This document shows, one piece after another, positions 7,825-16,205 of a DNA stretch of 64,000 nt. The DNA is from Streptomyces curacoi (GTDB lineage Bacteria > Actinomycetota > Actinomycetes > Streptomycetales > Streptomycetaceae): positions 242,095 through 306,094 of the forward strand of contig NZ_KQ947990.1 of the NCBI RefSeq assembly GCF_001513975.1, in the 5' to 3' direction. The notes under the pieces were generated by a model. The model was not told the origin of the DNA. It saw only the letters and a list, made by a program, of their open reading frames with translations, and did not search any database. Within the stretch, counting starts at the first letter, position 1. Every line of letters starts with the position of its first letter. The translations under genes were made by a program, and so were the position numbers.

Positions 7825-9702
7825 GTGACGCAGAGTGGACAGGGCGAGGAGCCCTCGGCGCGGCCCGCGCGCGAAGGCATCGTGCTGCCCTCCGACGGTG
7901 GTGAGCCGCTGCTGCCGGGTATGACGGGCGGGCGTGACGGCCGGCCGACGTCGGTACCGCCCGCCCCGCCGACGGCACCCCCGCCCTCGGCACCGCCCGG
8001 CGGCCAGGCCTGGGGCACCCCCTGGGGACCCGACCAGAACCAGCACCCGAGCCCGCCGCCGGCCGCCCCCGGCCAAGCCTGGGGAACGCCGCCCGGCCAG
8101 GCGTGGGGCGGGCAGGAACAGCCGCACCAGTCGCCGCCGGCGCCTTGGGGCGCGGCACCGCAGACGCCCGGGGCCGCACCGTCCCGGCCGCTGCCGCCGG
8201 AGGGCGGCGCGTCGTACGGCGGGGGCACCCCGGGTGCGGCGGCGGGTACGCCGTCGTACGGCCAGGGCGACCCGGCCGGCTCACCGATGCCCGCGCCGCA
8301 GCCGCCGTACGGGCACGGCGGTCCGTCGTCGGCGCCGCTGCCGCCCGCGGGGCAGCACGGTCCGGGTGCGCCGCTGCCGCCCGCGAGCGGGCAGACGTAC
8401 GGCACCCCTGGCCCGGTTGGAGCCGCTCCGGACGCCCGGCAGGGCCACCCGAACGCCCCCGTGGCGCCCGGCGCCCACGGCACGCCCACCGCCCACGGCG
8501 CCCACGGCACCCCCGGCGCGCCCCTGCCGTCGGCCGGTGACGGTGGTTTCGGGGCCCCGCTGCCTCCGGCCGACGAAGGCGCCACCCAGTACATACCGCC
8601 GGTCGCCGCCGCCCCCGCGGGCGCCGACGACCAGGCCACCCGCTACATACCGCCCGTCGCCGCCGCCCCGGCATCCGGTGCCGACGAGGGGGCGACGCAG
8701 TACCTCCCGCCGGTCGGGCCGGGGGCGTTGCCGCCCGAGGCGCCCGGGGAGAGCACGCAGATCCTGGGACGGGCCCGGCGGGGCGGCGGCGCCGGACCGA
8801 TGCCGGCTGCCTCCGGACCCGACGCCGAGGCCACGCGGTACATGCCGCCCGTGGCCGGTCAGCCGGGCGGCGCCCCGTACGGCGGGCAGGAGCGGCAGCC
8901 GCTCTCCGACTTCGACAACCTCTTCCGCAGCGAGCCGGGCGGTGAGCCCCCGGCCGCGGCCACCCAGCAGCTGCCGCACTTCCAGCAGCCGCAGCCGCAG
9001 GGTCCGTACCAGCCGGCCTATTTCCCGCCCGGCCAGGGCGACGACGACGGCGGACGCGGCGGTCGCAGGAGTTCCCGGCTGCCCCTGATAGCCGTCGTCG
9101 GCGTCGGCATCGCCGCCCTCGGCATCGGCGCGGGCGCGATGCTCGCGGGCGGCGGCGGGGACGACCAGAAGGCCGACGACAACCGGCCCGTCTCCGCCAC
9201 TGCCCCGGCGACCGAGGACTCCTCCTCCCCGCCCGCCGACCCGGCCGAGCAGCAGGCCATCGCCCTGGACAAGCTGCTGGCCGACAGCGGCGACAGCCGT
9301 ACGGCCGTGATCAACGCGGTGGCCGACGTGAAGTCCTGCGGCAACCTCGCGCAGGCAGCCAAGGACCTGCGCGACGCGGCCAAGCAGCGCAACCAGCTGG
9401 TCACCGACCTGTCCAAGCTCACCGTCGACCAGCTCCCGAACCACACCGCGCTGACCACCGCGCTGACCAAGGCCTGGCAGGCGTCGGCGTCCGCCGACAA
9501 CCACTACGCGGCGTGGGCGGACCAGGTGGCCGCGAACAAGGGCAAGCTCTGCAAGAAGGGCCAGGCCCGCACCACCGGCCAGACCCAGGCCGGCAACCGG
9601 GCCAGCGGCACGGCCAGCGCGGAGAAGAAGACGGCCGCGCAGCTGTGGAACACCGTCGCCAAGAAGTACGGCCTGACCGAGCGCCAGCCGACCCAGCTGT
9701 AG
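7825..9702 (+). CDS. proline-rich membrane-anchored protein with ATxYxPPV repeats
   Basis: 625 residues. No signal peptide: the first 410 residues are a Pro/Gly/Ala/Gln-rich, probably cytosolic and disordered region. One transmembrane helix (about residues 418-440, LPLIAVVGVGIAALGIGAGA) precedes an extracytoplasmic part of about 185 residues with helical, Ala/Asp/Lys-rich sequence. Between about residues 250 and 350 a motif recurs: GATQYIPPV, QATRYIPPV, GATQYLPPV, EATRYMPPV. Each has a threonine in an identical context, so they may be phospho-sites or docking sites. The GTG start has AGGAG eight bases before it. The function is unknown; proteins of this shape in Streptomyces are often envelope- or kinase-linked. 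Confidence 0.8.
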   Translation: MTQSGQGEEPSARPAREGIVLPSDGGEPLLPGMTGGRDGRPTSVPPAPPTAPPPSAPPGGQAWGTPWGPDQNQHPSPPPAAPGQAWGTPPGQAWGGQEQPHQSPPAPWGAAPQTPGAAPSRPLPPEGGASYGGGTPGAAAGTPSYGQGDPAGSPMPAPQPPYGHGGPSSAPLPPAGQHGPGAPLPPASGQTYGTPGPVGAAPDARQGHPNAPVAPGAHGTPTAHGAHGTPGAPLPSAGDGGFGAPLPPADEGATQYIPPVAAAPAGADDQATRYIPPVAAAPASGADEGATQYLPPVGPGALPPEAPGESTQILGRARRGGGAGPMPAASGPDAEATRYMPPVAGQPGGAPYGGQERQPLSDFDNLFRSEPGGEPPAAATQQLPHFQQPQPQGPYQPAYFPPGQGDDDGGRGGRRSSRLPLIAVVGVGIAALGIGAGAMLAGGGGDDQKADDNRPVSATAPATEDSSSPPADPAEQQAIALDKLLADSGDSRTAVINAVADVKSCGNLAQAAKDLRDAAKQRNQLVTDLSKLTVDQLPNHTALTTALTKAWQASASADNHYAAWADQVAANKGKLCKKGQARTTGQTQAGNRASGTASAEKKTAAQLWNTVAKKYGLTERQPTQL

Positions 9703-9715
9703 TGCGGCCGGGCGG

Positions 9716-11026
9716 TCAGCCCAGGTCGGCGTCCTGGAGGGTCCTCGTCACATCGATGAAGTTCTTCCGGGCCGCCACCAGCCGGCCGTCCCGTACGACC
9801 TGGAGGGTCACCTTGCGGTTGACCAGCCGGGGGTAGCCCACGGAGGCCAGGACGTCCTGGAACCTCCACTGGAGGGTCGGTGTGAGCCCGCCCGTGGAGA
9901 CCTTCAGGCCCCTGTTCAGGGCCGCCCGCACGGAGTCGCCGGTGACCTCGTCGTCGCCCAGCGACTCGACGACCTTCTTGAACACCGTGTACGCGATCCA
10001 GGTGGTCTGCACGCCGGCGTCCGCGGGATCGATGCGGTTGTCGCCGAAGGCCTGCTCGCTGATCACCTTCTTCATCACGTCCCAGCGCGGATCGCTCGCG
10101 ACGGGGTACCAGCCGGTGATGTACGACCCCTCGTACGGTCCCGACGCCCCGCCGTTCGCGTTGATCACGGTCTGGTCGACGCTGCCGAGGACGGTGGCGG
10201 TGCGCACGTCGGGGTAGTCCTCGCGGGCGCGCCGGAAGGAGTCCATGAAGGTGCTGGTGCGGTCGCCGAGCGCGGGCACCACACAGCCCGGCTCCGCCCC
10301 GGCACGGGTGGAGTACTCCAGGGCCCGCGTCGACTGGCTCGCGTACTCGGTGGCGTCCTCGTCGGCCAGCTGGTCGGCCGCCTCCGGGTGCCGGCCCGCC
10401 CTGAGGCCGGAGTCGAGCAGCGGCGGCAGCTCGTCGCCGGCGATGCTGTCGGGGCGCACCAGCGCGACGGGCCCGCACCTGCGGGCCAGCTCCCTGCCGA
10501 GGCCCGCCAGGAGGGTGGGCTGGCCGCCGTTGACGGGGTAGGACAGCGGGCTGGTGAACTCGGCGTTGGTGACGCCGTAGCCGCCGATGTACGGGATGCC
10601 GGCGCCCTCAAGCGAGGGCAGGAAGGTGTCGCCGTACTGGCTGTAGGAGCCGACGACCGCGACGGCCTTCTCCTCGATCGCGCGGTCGGCGCACTTCGCG
10701 GCGGCCACGCTGTCGTTGCGGTCGTTGCAGGTGAGGACCTTCAGCTCGCGGCCCCCGAGGCCGCCGCGGGCGTTGACCCAGCGGGCGTACGCCTGCGCGA
10801 AGGCCGGCATGCCGGGCTTGTTGGTGGCCTTGGTGTCCTCGGGGGCCCAGGTCATGACAGTGATCGGATCGTCCCCGGCGCCCCCCGTGGCACCGGGGAC
10901 GACCCCGCATCCGGCGGCGAACGACGCACACGCCACCAGTGCCGCCGCCGAACGGACGGTGGCACGAACGGGCCGAGGGGTGATCGTCGGGAGGAAGCTG
11001 CTGCGGAAGCGTCGCCTGCCGGTCAT
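9716..11026 (-). CDS. periplasmic-binding-protein-like lipoprotein (branched-chain amino acid type)
   Basis: About 436 residues. The N-terminus is Arg-rich (MTGRRRFRSSF), then hydrophobic (SAAALVACASFAAGCG) with a lipobox cleaved before Cys, so it should be a lipoprotein on the outer face of the membrane. The mature part reads as a type-1 periplasmic binding fold: ITVMTWAPEDTKATN, GLGGRELKVLTCNDRND, AVAVVGSYSQYGDTFLP and IPYIGGYGVT. No permease or ATPase genes are near, so it is an orphan binding protein or a sensor. ATG 11026 is used; an in-frame GTG fifteen bases upstream is an alternative. Confidence 0.85.
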   Translation of the reverse strand: MTGRRRFRSSFLPTITPRPVRATVRSAAALVACASFAAGCGVVPGATGGAGDDPITVMTWAPEDTKATNKPGMPAFAQAYARWVNARGGLGGRELKVLTCNDRNDSVAAAKCADRAIEEKAVAVVGSYSQYGDTFLPSLEGAGIPYIGGYGVTNAEFTSPLSYPVNGGQPTLLAGLGRELARRCGPVALVRPDSIAGDELPPLLDSGLRAGRHPEAADQLADEDATEYASQSTRALEYSTRAGAEPGCVVPALGDRTSTFMDSFRRAREDYPDVRTATVLGSVDQTVINANGGASGPYEGSYITGWYPVASDPRWDVMKKVISEQAFGDNRIDPADAGVQTTWIAYTVFKKVVESLGDDEVTGDSVRAALNRGLKVSTGGLTPTLQWRFQDVLASVGYPRLVNRKVTLQVVRDGRLVAARKNFIDVTRTLQDADLG

Positions 11027-11143
11027 GCTCCCGCACGATTCCGCCACATCGCTAACCTGGGCGTGACCTTTGGTTATTGTTCGGTGACGGGAAGGTGAAT
11101 TACGGGGGTCGGTGAGGCACCTGCGAGGGGGAACGTACGATCG

Positions 11144-11644
11144 ATGACCGTGCAAGGTTCGGAGAACTCTTCCCGTCGCGGCCGTCGCTCATCCACCATG
11201 GGCGGCATGCCCGTAAACGACATGCCGTGGTGGCGCTGGCGCAGCAATGTGCGCTCGGCGCTGCACATGCTCTCCGATCCGGTGTTCCAGAGGGACGTCT
11301 GGCTGGCCGGCGTCGACGGGTACGGCGACGTCACCGACGCCGTGTACCGCCTGGTCGAGGACACCTGGCTGGACAACTGGTCCGCCGAGAAGTACGTCGG
11401 CACGATATTCCGCGACTCGCAGGAGGCGGCCCTCGTGGACACCGCCGTGCTGCGGGTCCTGCGGATCATGCACCAGGTCGGTCCGGACGCGCCGGTCTCC
11501 GCGTACCTGGCGAACCAGGGGTGGCCGGAGGCGGTGCGGGCGGCGCGGGACGCGCATGTCCGGATGGCCATGGCCGACGGCGAGGACCCGGACGCGCCGC
11601 CGCGCACACTTGAGGTGCTGCGGATCATGACGCGGTCCGCGTAA
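11144..11644 (+). CDS. SCO4402-family conserved protein of unknown function
   Basis: 166 residues, no signal peptide or membrane helix. Residues about 22-155 are well-structured, with Trp-rich starts (MPWWRWRSNVRSALHML, FQRDVWLAGVDGYGD) and a helical C-terminus ending EVLRIMTRSA. I recognise it as the small actinobacterial family named after SCO4402, always without known function. It lies just upstream of purU, as in S. coelicolor. The start at 11144 has little ribosome-site support; Met19 or Met22 are alternatives. Confidence 0.75.
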   Translation: MTVQGSENSSRRGRRSSTMGGMPVNDMPWWRWRSNVRSALHMLSDPVFQRDVWLAGVDGYGDVTDAVYRLVEDTWLDNWSAEKYVGTIFRDSQEAALVDTAVLRVLRIMHQVGPDAPVSAYLANQGWPEAVRAARDAHVRMAMADGEDPDAPPRTLEVLRIMTRSA

Positions 11645-11691
11645 CGGGACGCGGGTCCGCCGGGCGCGCCGGATATGGGACCCTGTGGGGC

Positions 11692-12573
11692 ATGAACGAG
11701 CAGTCCACCCGACCCACGGTCGCCCCCGACCAGTACGTCCTCACCCTGTCCTGCCCGGACCGGAAGGGCATCGTGCACGCCGTGTCGAGCTACCTCTTCA
11801 TGACCGGCTGCAACATCGAGGACAGCCAGCAGTTCGGCGACCACGACACGGGACTGTTCTTCATGCGCGTCCACTTCTCGGCGGACGCGCCGGTGACCCT
11901 CGACAAGCTGCGGGCGAGCTTCGCGGCGATCGGGGACTCCTTCCAGATGGACTGGCAGATCCACCTGGCCGAGGAGAAGATGCGGGTCGTTCTGATGGTC
12001 AGCAAGTTCGGGCACTGCCTGAACGACCTGCTGTTCCGGGCCCGGATCGGGGCGCTGCCGGTGGAGATCGCCGCCGTGGTGTCGAACCACACCGACTTCG
12101 CTGAGCTGGTGGGGTCGTACGACGTTCCCTTCCACCACATTCCGGTGACGAAGGACAACAAGCCCGAGGCCGAGGCGCGGCTGCTGGAGATCGTGCGCGA
12201 GGAGGGTGTGGAGCTGGTCGTGCTGGCCCGCTACATGCAGGTCCTCTCGGACGACCTGTGCAAGCAGCTGAGCGGGCGGATCATCAACATCCACCATTCC
12301 TTCCTGCCGAGCTTCAAGGGCGCGAAGCCGTATCACCAGGCGCACGCCAGGGGTGTCAAGCTGATCGGCGCCACGGCTCACTACGTCACCGCCGATCTCG
12401 ACGAGGGGCCGATCATCGAGCAGGAGGTCGAGCGGGTCGGGCACGACGTGACGCCGGACCAGCTGGTGGCGATCGGGCGCGATGTGGAGTGCCAGGCGCT
12501 GGCTCGGGCCGTCAAGTGGCATGCCGAGCGGAGGATTCTGCTGAACGGGCGGCGGACGGTCGTTTTCGCCTGA
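11692..12573 (+). CDS. purU: formyltetrahydrofolate deformylase
   Basis: 293 residues. PurU hydrolyses 10-formyl-tetrahydrofolate to formate and tetrahydrofolate, balancing one-carbon pools for purine and glycine metabolism in the cytosol. An N-terminal ACT domain (about residues 14-90, YVLTLSCPDRKGIVHAVS) precedes the formyltransferase fold (about 95-293). Catalytic motifs are complete: Asn-His in AAVVSNHTDF, the histidine in NIHHSFLPSFKGAKPY, and the aspartate in ATAHYVTADLDEGPIIEQ. Length is normal. It is probably monocistronic, with hairpins of an intergenic repeat downstream. Confidence 0.96.
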   Translation: MNEQSTRPTVAPDQYVLTLSCPDRKGIVHAVSSYLFMTGCNIEDSQQFGDHDTGLFFMRVHFSADAPVTLDKLRASFAAIGDSFQMDWQIHLAEEKMRVVLMVSKFGHCLNDLLFRARIGALPVEIAAVVSNHTDFAELVGSYDVPFHHIPVTKDNKPEAEARLLEIVREEGVELVVLARYMQVLSDDLCKQLSGRIINIHHSFLPSFKGAKPYHQAHARGVKLIGATAHYVTADLDEGPIIEQEVERVGHDVTPDQLVAIGRDVECQALARAVKWHAERRILLNGRRTVVFA

Positions 12574-12599
12574 TAGCTCGGGTTCGTCCGTTGCTGGGC

Positions 12600-12752
12600 G
12601 GCTGCGGGTCGTATGTGGTTGCTCGCGCAGTTCCCCGCGCCCCTTGAGTACGGTGCAGTGGACGCACCTCCAGGGGCGCGGGGCTGTATCGATTTGCGGC
12701 TCCGCCGCGTGGGCGCGACCAGCCCCCACACACCCGCAGTCGCCCGCGAATC
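12600..12752. repeat. dispersed intergenic repeat, paired inverted copies forming a terminator-like hairpin
   Basis: The left half is an inverted short-form copy ending CCCCGCGCCCCT (12633-12644). The right half is a long-form copy beginning AGGGGCGCGGGG (12672-12683). These are exact complements, making a 12-bp stem with a 27-base loop. The right copy also holds GCGGCTCCGCCGC and GCGACCAGCC, shared with 23201-23270 and 53669-53740. Placed between convergent purU and the anti-sigma gene, it likely acts as a terminator for both. Confidence 0.75.
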
Positions 12753-12764
12753 CGCGAGCCACCC

Positions 12765-14216
12765 CTACATCCGGCTCAAGCTCGCCGCGGCGAACAGTAC
12801 GTCCCTGATCGCCTCCCGGTCACCGACCTGCCCCGCCGCCGCCTCCGTCGGAGACACATGGCCCGCGGCCAGGCGGCAGAACTCGCCGCCGTCCAGGGCG
12901 ATGTGGGCCACCTCGTGCTCCGCGGAGCCGACCGCCGCCGGGGAGTCCAGAGGGATCAGCCACTCGCCGCCGCCCGAACCCTCGATCTCCAGCCGGAGGC
13001 TGCGGCCGGGCTCACCGGCGGGGACCAGATGGCGGTGTGCGCCGGAGGCCGGCGCGGCCAGGCCCGCCCGGCGGCGGGCGGCCAGGACCGTGGGCAGCAT
13101 GCGGGCCGCCAGGTCGACCATGCGGTGCAGATCGCGGCCGGACGGCGGATCGTACGGGTAGTCCACCGCCTCCGCGATGTCCTCGGCGTGCACCCAGCAC
13201 TCGAAGGCGCGGTCCAGCATCGCGTCGTGCAGGGGCAGTTCGAAGTCGCCGTACGGCACGGACAGGTTGCCCGCGCCGCCGCCCGTGAAGGACACCGTGC
13301 GGACCAGGTCGTGCGTCTGCTCCCGCCAGGGCGCCCGCACGGCACGCGTCGGCGGGAAGTGCGAGGCCCGCCAGTACGCCTCCGTGCGCGCGGACGGGGT
13401 CGGCCGGTCCGCGGCCACGTCGCCCATCGGGTCCCGCAGGCCCAGCGCGACGGCTACCAGCCCGTCGACCGTCAGCAGATGCGCGATGACCCCGGCGACG
13501 GTCGTACGACGGCTCGTCGGCTCGTCCTTGCGGAACCACCGCAGCCGCACGGGCGCGTGCCACTCGGCGTCCCCGAAGTCCTGCAGCAGGGCGTCGAGGC
13601 GGGCCGTCTCGGCGTCGTACGGCGCCGCCCACTCGGGCACCGGAATGCGCGGTGGGCGCCGCTCCAGGCAGCCCTCCAGGACACGGGCGCGCAGGGACGG
13701 GCTCAGGTCGAGGGTCTCGGCGGGGTGCAGCAGGCCGACGGCTTCGCGCAGCCGCCGCGCCTCGTCCGCGCAGGCCCCGCAGCCGCCGAGGTGCTCCTCC
13801 ACGGCCGCCGTCTCCTCCGGCGAGCAGGCGGCCAGCGCCCACGCGCCGAGGAGCGACTTCAGGACACGGTGCTCCAGGACGAGCGGAGCCGGGCGCGGCG
13901 CCACGTCGCCGAGGCCCTCCAGGGCGGGCAGGGGGTGGCCGGTGTCCTCGACGGAGGCGCGGGGGAGCGGTATGCGGGGCGGCTGGTCCGGATCCGGCTC
14001 CGGGGTGGGGTGCCGGGCGTCGCCGTTGCCGCCGTTCATGCCGCCGGCTCCGGGAGCGGTGTCCGCGGAGCCGTGCCCTTCCTTGTCCTTGGACTCCTTG
14101 GACTCGTCGTACTCGTCGTACTCGTCGGGGGAGGACTTGTCGTACGGCTCCTGCTCTCCGTGTCCTTCCCGCCCCTGGTGCTCGTCGTCCGCCTCGAACC
14201 GTTCCGCCTCGTTCAC
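12765..14216 (-). CDS. zinc-finger anti-sigma factor fused to a mycothiol-dependent maleylpyruvate-isomerase-like domain
   Basis: 483 residues. The first 60 are highly acidic and polar (SPDEYDEYDESKESKDKEG), probably disordered. Residues about 115-170 carry a ZAS domain with the zinc motif H-x3-C-x2-C (EEHLGGCGACADEA), typical of anti-sigma factors. From about residue 200 onward the protein resembles the MDMPI/DinB-like fold (DALLQDFGDAEW, TVAGVIAHLLTVDG, RAFECWVHAEDIAEAV). Its GTG start overlaps the sigma-factor stop by four bases (14213-14216), so it is co-translated with its partner. No membrane helix is visible, so it is a soluble anti-sigma. What the second domain senses is unknown. Confidence 0.88.
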   Translation of the reverse strand: MNEAERFEADDEHQGREGHGEQEPYDKSSPDEYDEYDESKESKDKEGHGSADTAPGAGGMNGGNGDARHPTPEPDPDQPPRIPLPRASVEDTGHPLPALEGLGDVAPRPAPLVLEHRVLKSLLGAWALAACSPEETAAVEEHLGGCGACADEARRLREAVGLLHPAETLDLSPSLRARVLEGCLERRPPRIPVPEWAAPYDAETARLDALLQDFGDAEWHAPVRLRWFRKDEPTSRRTTVAGVIAHLLTVDGLVAVALGLRDPMGDVAADRPTPSARTEAYWRASHFPPTRAVRAPWREQTHDLVRTVSFTGGGAGNLSVPYGDFELPLHDAMLDRAFECWVHAEDIAEAVDYPYDPPSGRDLHRMVDLAARMLPTVLAARRRAGLAAPASGAHRHLVPAGEPGRSLRLEIEGSGGGEWLIPLDSPAAVGSAEHEVAHIALDGGEFCRLAAGHVSPTEAAAGQVGDREAIRDVLFAAASLSRM

Positions 14217-14797
14217 ACCGCACCCCCGTACCCCGGCGGCGCCCCGGGGGCGGTTGAGGCGTCGTGGGCCGTGGACAGCAGCTGCAGGCCCAGGCGGAGG
14301 CGGCGGCGCGCCTCGTCCTCGGTGACGCCGAGGTCGGCGGCGGTCTGGCGGTAGTCGCGGCGCTGGAAGTAGGCCAGCTCCAGGGCGGCGCGCAGCGGGG
14401 CGGGCATGGACTGGACGATGTAGTCGGCGCGGGCGGCGACCGAGGCGTGCCGCACCTTGCGCTCCAGTTCCTCGGTGGAGCCGTGGCCGGCTTGGACGAG
14501 GGCGGCGGTCTCGGTGGCGCGCAGCCGCTGCACGGCGAGGTGGTGGGTCAGGGTGGCGACCCAGGAGCGCAGCGGGCCCTGCTTGGGGTCGTAGGTGTCC
14601 GGGTGTTCCCAGACATGGGCGAAGACGTCACGGGTGAGGGTGTCGGCGGCGCGTTCGTCGCCCAGCACGGTGTGGGCGAGGCCGTGCACGAGCGAGGCGA
14701 ACCGGTCGTAGAGCTCGCCGAGGGCCGCCGCCTCGCCGCGGGCGAGCCGCTGCTGCATCTTGCGGTCCCAGCGGGGCGGTGCGTCGTTCTTCGCCAT
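14213..14797 (-). CDS. ECF-type RNA polymerase sigma factor
   Basis: About 194 residues from ATG 14797, chosen because GAGGGGGG precedes it; a longer upstream frame has no ribosome site. Region 2 is seen in ALGELYDRFASLVHGLA and DVFAHVWEHPDTYDP (about residues 20-75). Region 4 is in MPAPLRAALELAYFQRRDYRQTAADLGVTEDEARRRLR (given here in outline; about 125-165), with its HTH. It directs polymerase to a dedicated promoter set and is presumably held by the downstream anti-sigma. The pair matches SCO4409/SCO4408 by position. The regulon and signal are unknown. Confidence 0.9.
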   Translation of the reverse strand: MAKNDAPPRWDRKMQQRLARGEAAALGELYDRFASLVHGLAHTVLGDERAADTLTRDVFAHVWEHPDTYDPKQGPLRSWVATLTHHLAVQRLRATETAALVQAGHGSTEELERKVRHASVAARADYIVQSMPAPLRAALELAYFQRRDYRQTAADLGVTEDEARRRLRLGLQLLSTAHDASTAPGAPPGYGGAV

Positions 14798-14990
14798 ACG
14801 GCCCCCCTCACCGGTCCGTCCCTGTCCAGCCTGCGTCCGCCGACTCCCCGAATGTAGTCGGCACTTCTGACAGCGCACGCCCCTTTGTCGCATTGTGCGC
14901 CCCTCGACGAGCTGTGGGTGGTAGTGGACCTTGACCCCTGTTGGTGGCTGCGTTCGGCCTTGCGCTTGCTCGGCTACCCGGCCATCGTGC

Positions 14991-15030
14991 GATCAGACCC
15001 GATCGAACAGGATCGAATGCGATTGAAACA
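14991..15030. promoter_or_regulatory. four 10-bp direct repeats (GATCGAA-type) upstream of the STAS gene
   Basis: Four adjacent decamers, GATCAGACCC, GATCGAACAG, GATCGAATGC and GATTGAAACA, each begin with GAT(C/T). The period is one helical turn, so a protein array could bind one face of the DNA. They lie 118 bases before the STAS start and could serve that gene or the divergent sigma gene. Confidence 0.55.
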
Positions 15031-15147
15031 AGCCTCTTCTGATCGGTGACCGTTTTTCGGAGGGTGTTTCAGGGAACAGCCGCTGGGCAGCCGCGCTGCA
15101 AGGAAGCGTAGGAGTCGCTTCCGGTTCGGCGAGCGAGGGGCGTGGTG

Positions 15148-15522
15148 GTGACGTTGAAAGTGACCGGCGGCGAGCGGGGCGACTGGGCGGTGCTCCAGGT
15201 GGCGGGCGAGCTGGATCTGGTGACCTCGCCGATGCTGCGCCAGCACATCCACGACGAGGTGGCCGAGGGCCGCCACAGCCTCGTCCTCGACCTCTCCGAG
15301 GTCATGTTCTGCGACTCCAGCGGCGTCGGCGTGCTCATCGCCGCCCGCCGCCTCATCCGCTCCTGCCAGGGCAGCCTGCGGCTGATACTTCCGGCCCACG
15401 GCGCGGCGGAGGGATCGCACGTCAACCGGGTCCTGGGCGCCCTGGGGGTACGTCGGCTGTTCGAGGTCTACCCGGACGTCGCGGCGGCGGTGGCGGAGGA
15501 CGCGCGCCCGCTGTCGGCCTGA
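15148..15522 (+). CDS. STAS-domain anti-anti-sigma factor
   Basis: About 124 residues, one STAS domain. Such proteins release sigma factors by binding an RsbW-like kinase in a phosphorylation-dependent way. The phosphorylatable serine context VMFCDSSGVGVLIAARR (about residues 47-63) is intact, as is LQVAGELDLVTSPML. Three consecutive GTG codons occur; I chose the third (15148), seven bases after GAGGGG. There is no kinase directly beside it; the nearest candidate in the window is the ATPase at 20373. The direct-repeat array upstream suggests regulated expression. Confidence 0.9.
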   Translation: MTLKVTGGERGDWAVLQVAGELDLVTSPMLRQHIHDEVAEGRHSLVLDLSEVMFCDSSGVGVLIAARRLIRSCQGSLRLILPAHGAAEGSHVNRVLGALGVRRLFEVYPDVAAAVAEDARPLSA

Positions 15523-15674
15523 ACAGGGCCGATTCCCCTCCGTAGTGCCACACCGTTGTCCCAGAATTCCCCCGGTCTTGGCACAACCGCCGCTTTCCCG
15601 CGCCCGGACGCTCCCCGGCGTCGTACGCTCCGTGCCAGATGCACCCCACGTGACGTAAGGCGGCCCGATAAGAC

Positions 15675-16187
15675 ATGGTCAGCAGCGAGTACGAGCGCAG
15701 GATCGCCGCCCGGTTCGCCACCTTCGACCAGGACGGCAACGGCTACATCGACCGCGAGGACTTCAGTACGGCGGCCAAGAGGCTGCTCGCGGAGTTCGGC
15801 ATCGCCGCCCGGTCCGACAAGGGACAGGCGCTGTACGTCGGCGCCGAGGCGTTCTGGCAGGGCATGGCCGGTATCGCGGACCGGGACGGTGACCAGCGCA
15901 TCACCCGCGAGGAGTTCGTGAACGGCGCGGTCAAGCGGCTGCGGGACAACCCGGACCGGTTCGCCGAGATCGCCCGCCCCTTCCTGCACGCCGCCCTCGA
16001 CCTGGCCGACGGCGACGGCGACGGAGCGGCCACGGTCGCCGACACCGCGCGCGTGCTCGGCTGCCTCGGCGTGCAGCCGGACCTCGCCCGGGCGGCCGCC
16101 GCCTCCCTCGACGCCGACGGCGACGGCAAGGTGGCGGAGAGCGAGATCGTGACCGCGTTCGCCCGTTACTTCACCGTCCCCGAGTGA
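15675..16187 (+). CDS. EF-hand calcium-binding protein
   Basis: 170 residues, soluble, four EF-hand positions. Loops DQDGNGYIDREDF (about residues 18-30), DRDGDQRITREEF (about 69-81) and DADGDGKVAESEI (near 146) are complete Ca-binding loops; the third hand, DGDGDGAATVAD, is weaker. This is the sarcoplasmic-type calcium-binding layout of Streptomyces calerythrin-like proteins. It probably buffers or senses Ca2+ in the cytosol. It stands alone between the STAS gene and a convergent ligase. Confidence 0.92.
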   Translation: MVSSEYERRIAARFATFDQDGNGYIDREDFSTAAKRLLAEFGIAARSDKGQALYVGAEAFWQGMAGIADRDGDQRITREEFVNGAVKRLRDNPDRFAEIARPFLHAALDLADGDGDGAATVADTARVLGCLGVQPDLARAAAASLDADGDGKVAESEIVTAFARYFTVPE

Positions 16188-16205
16188 CCCGGACACCGCC
16201 GGCCC

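Noticed and set aside
15142..15147. Earlier GTG starts for the STAS gene
   Set aside because: They lie one and four bases from GAGGGG, too close for initiation; 15148 has better spacing.
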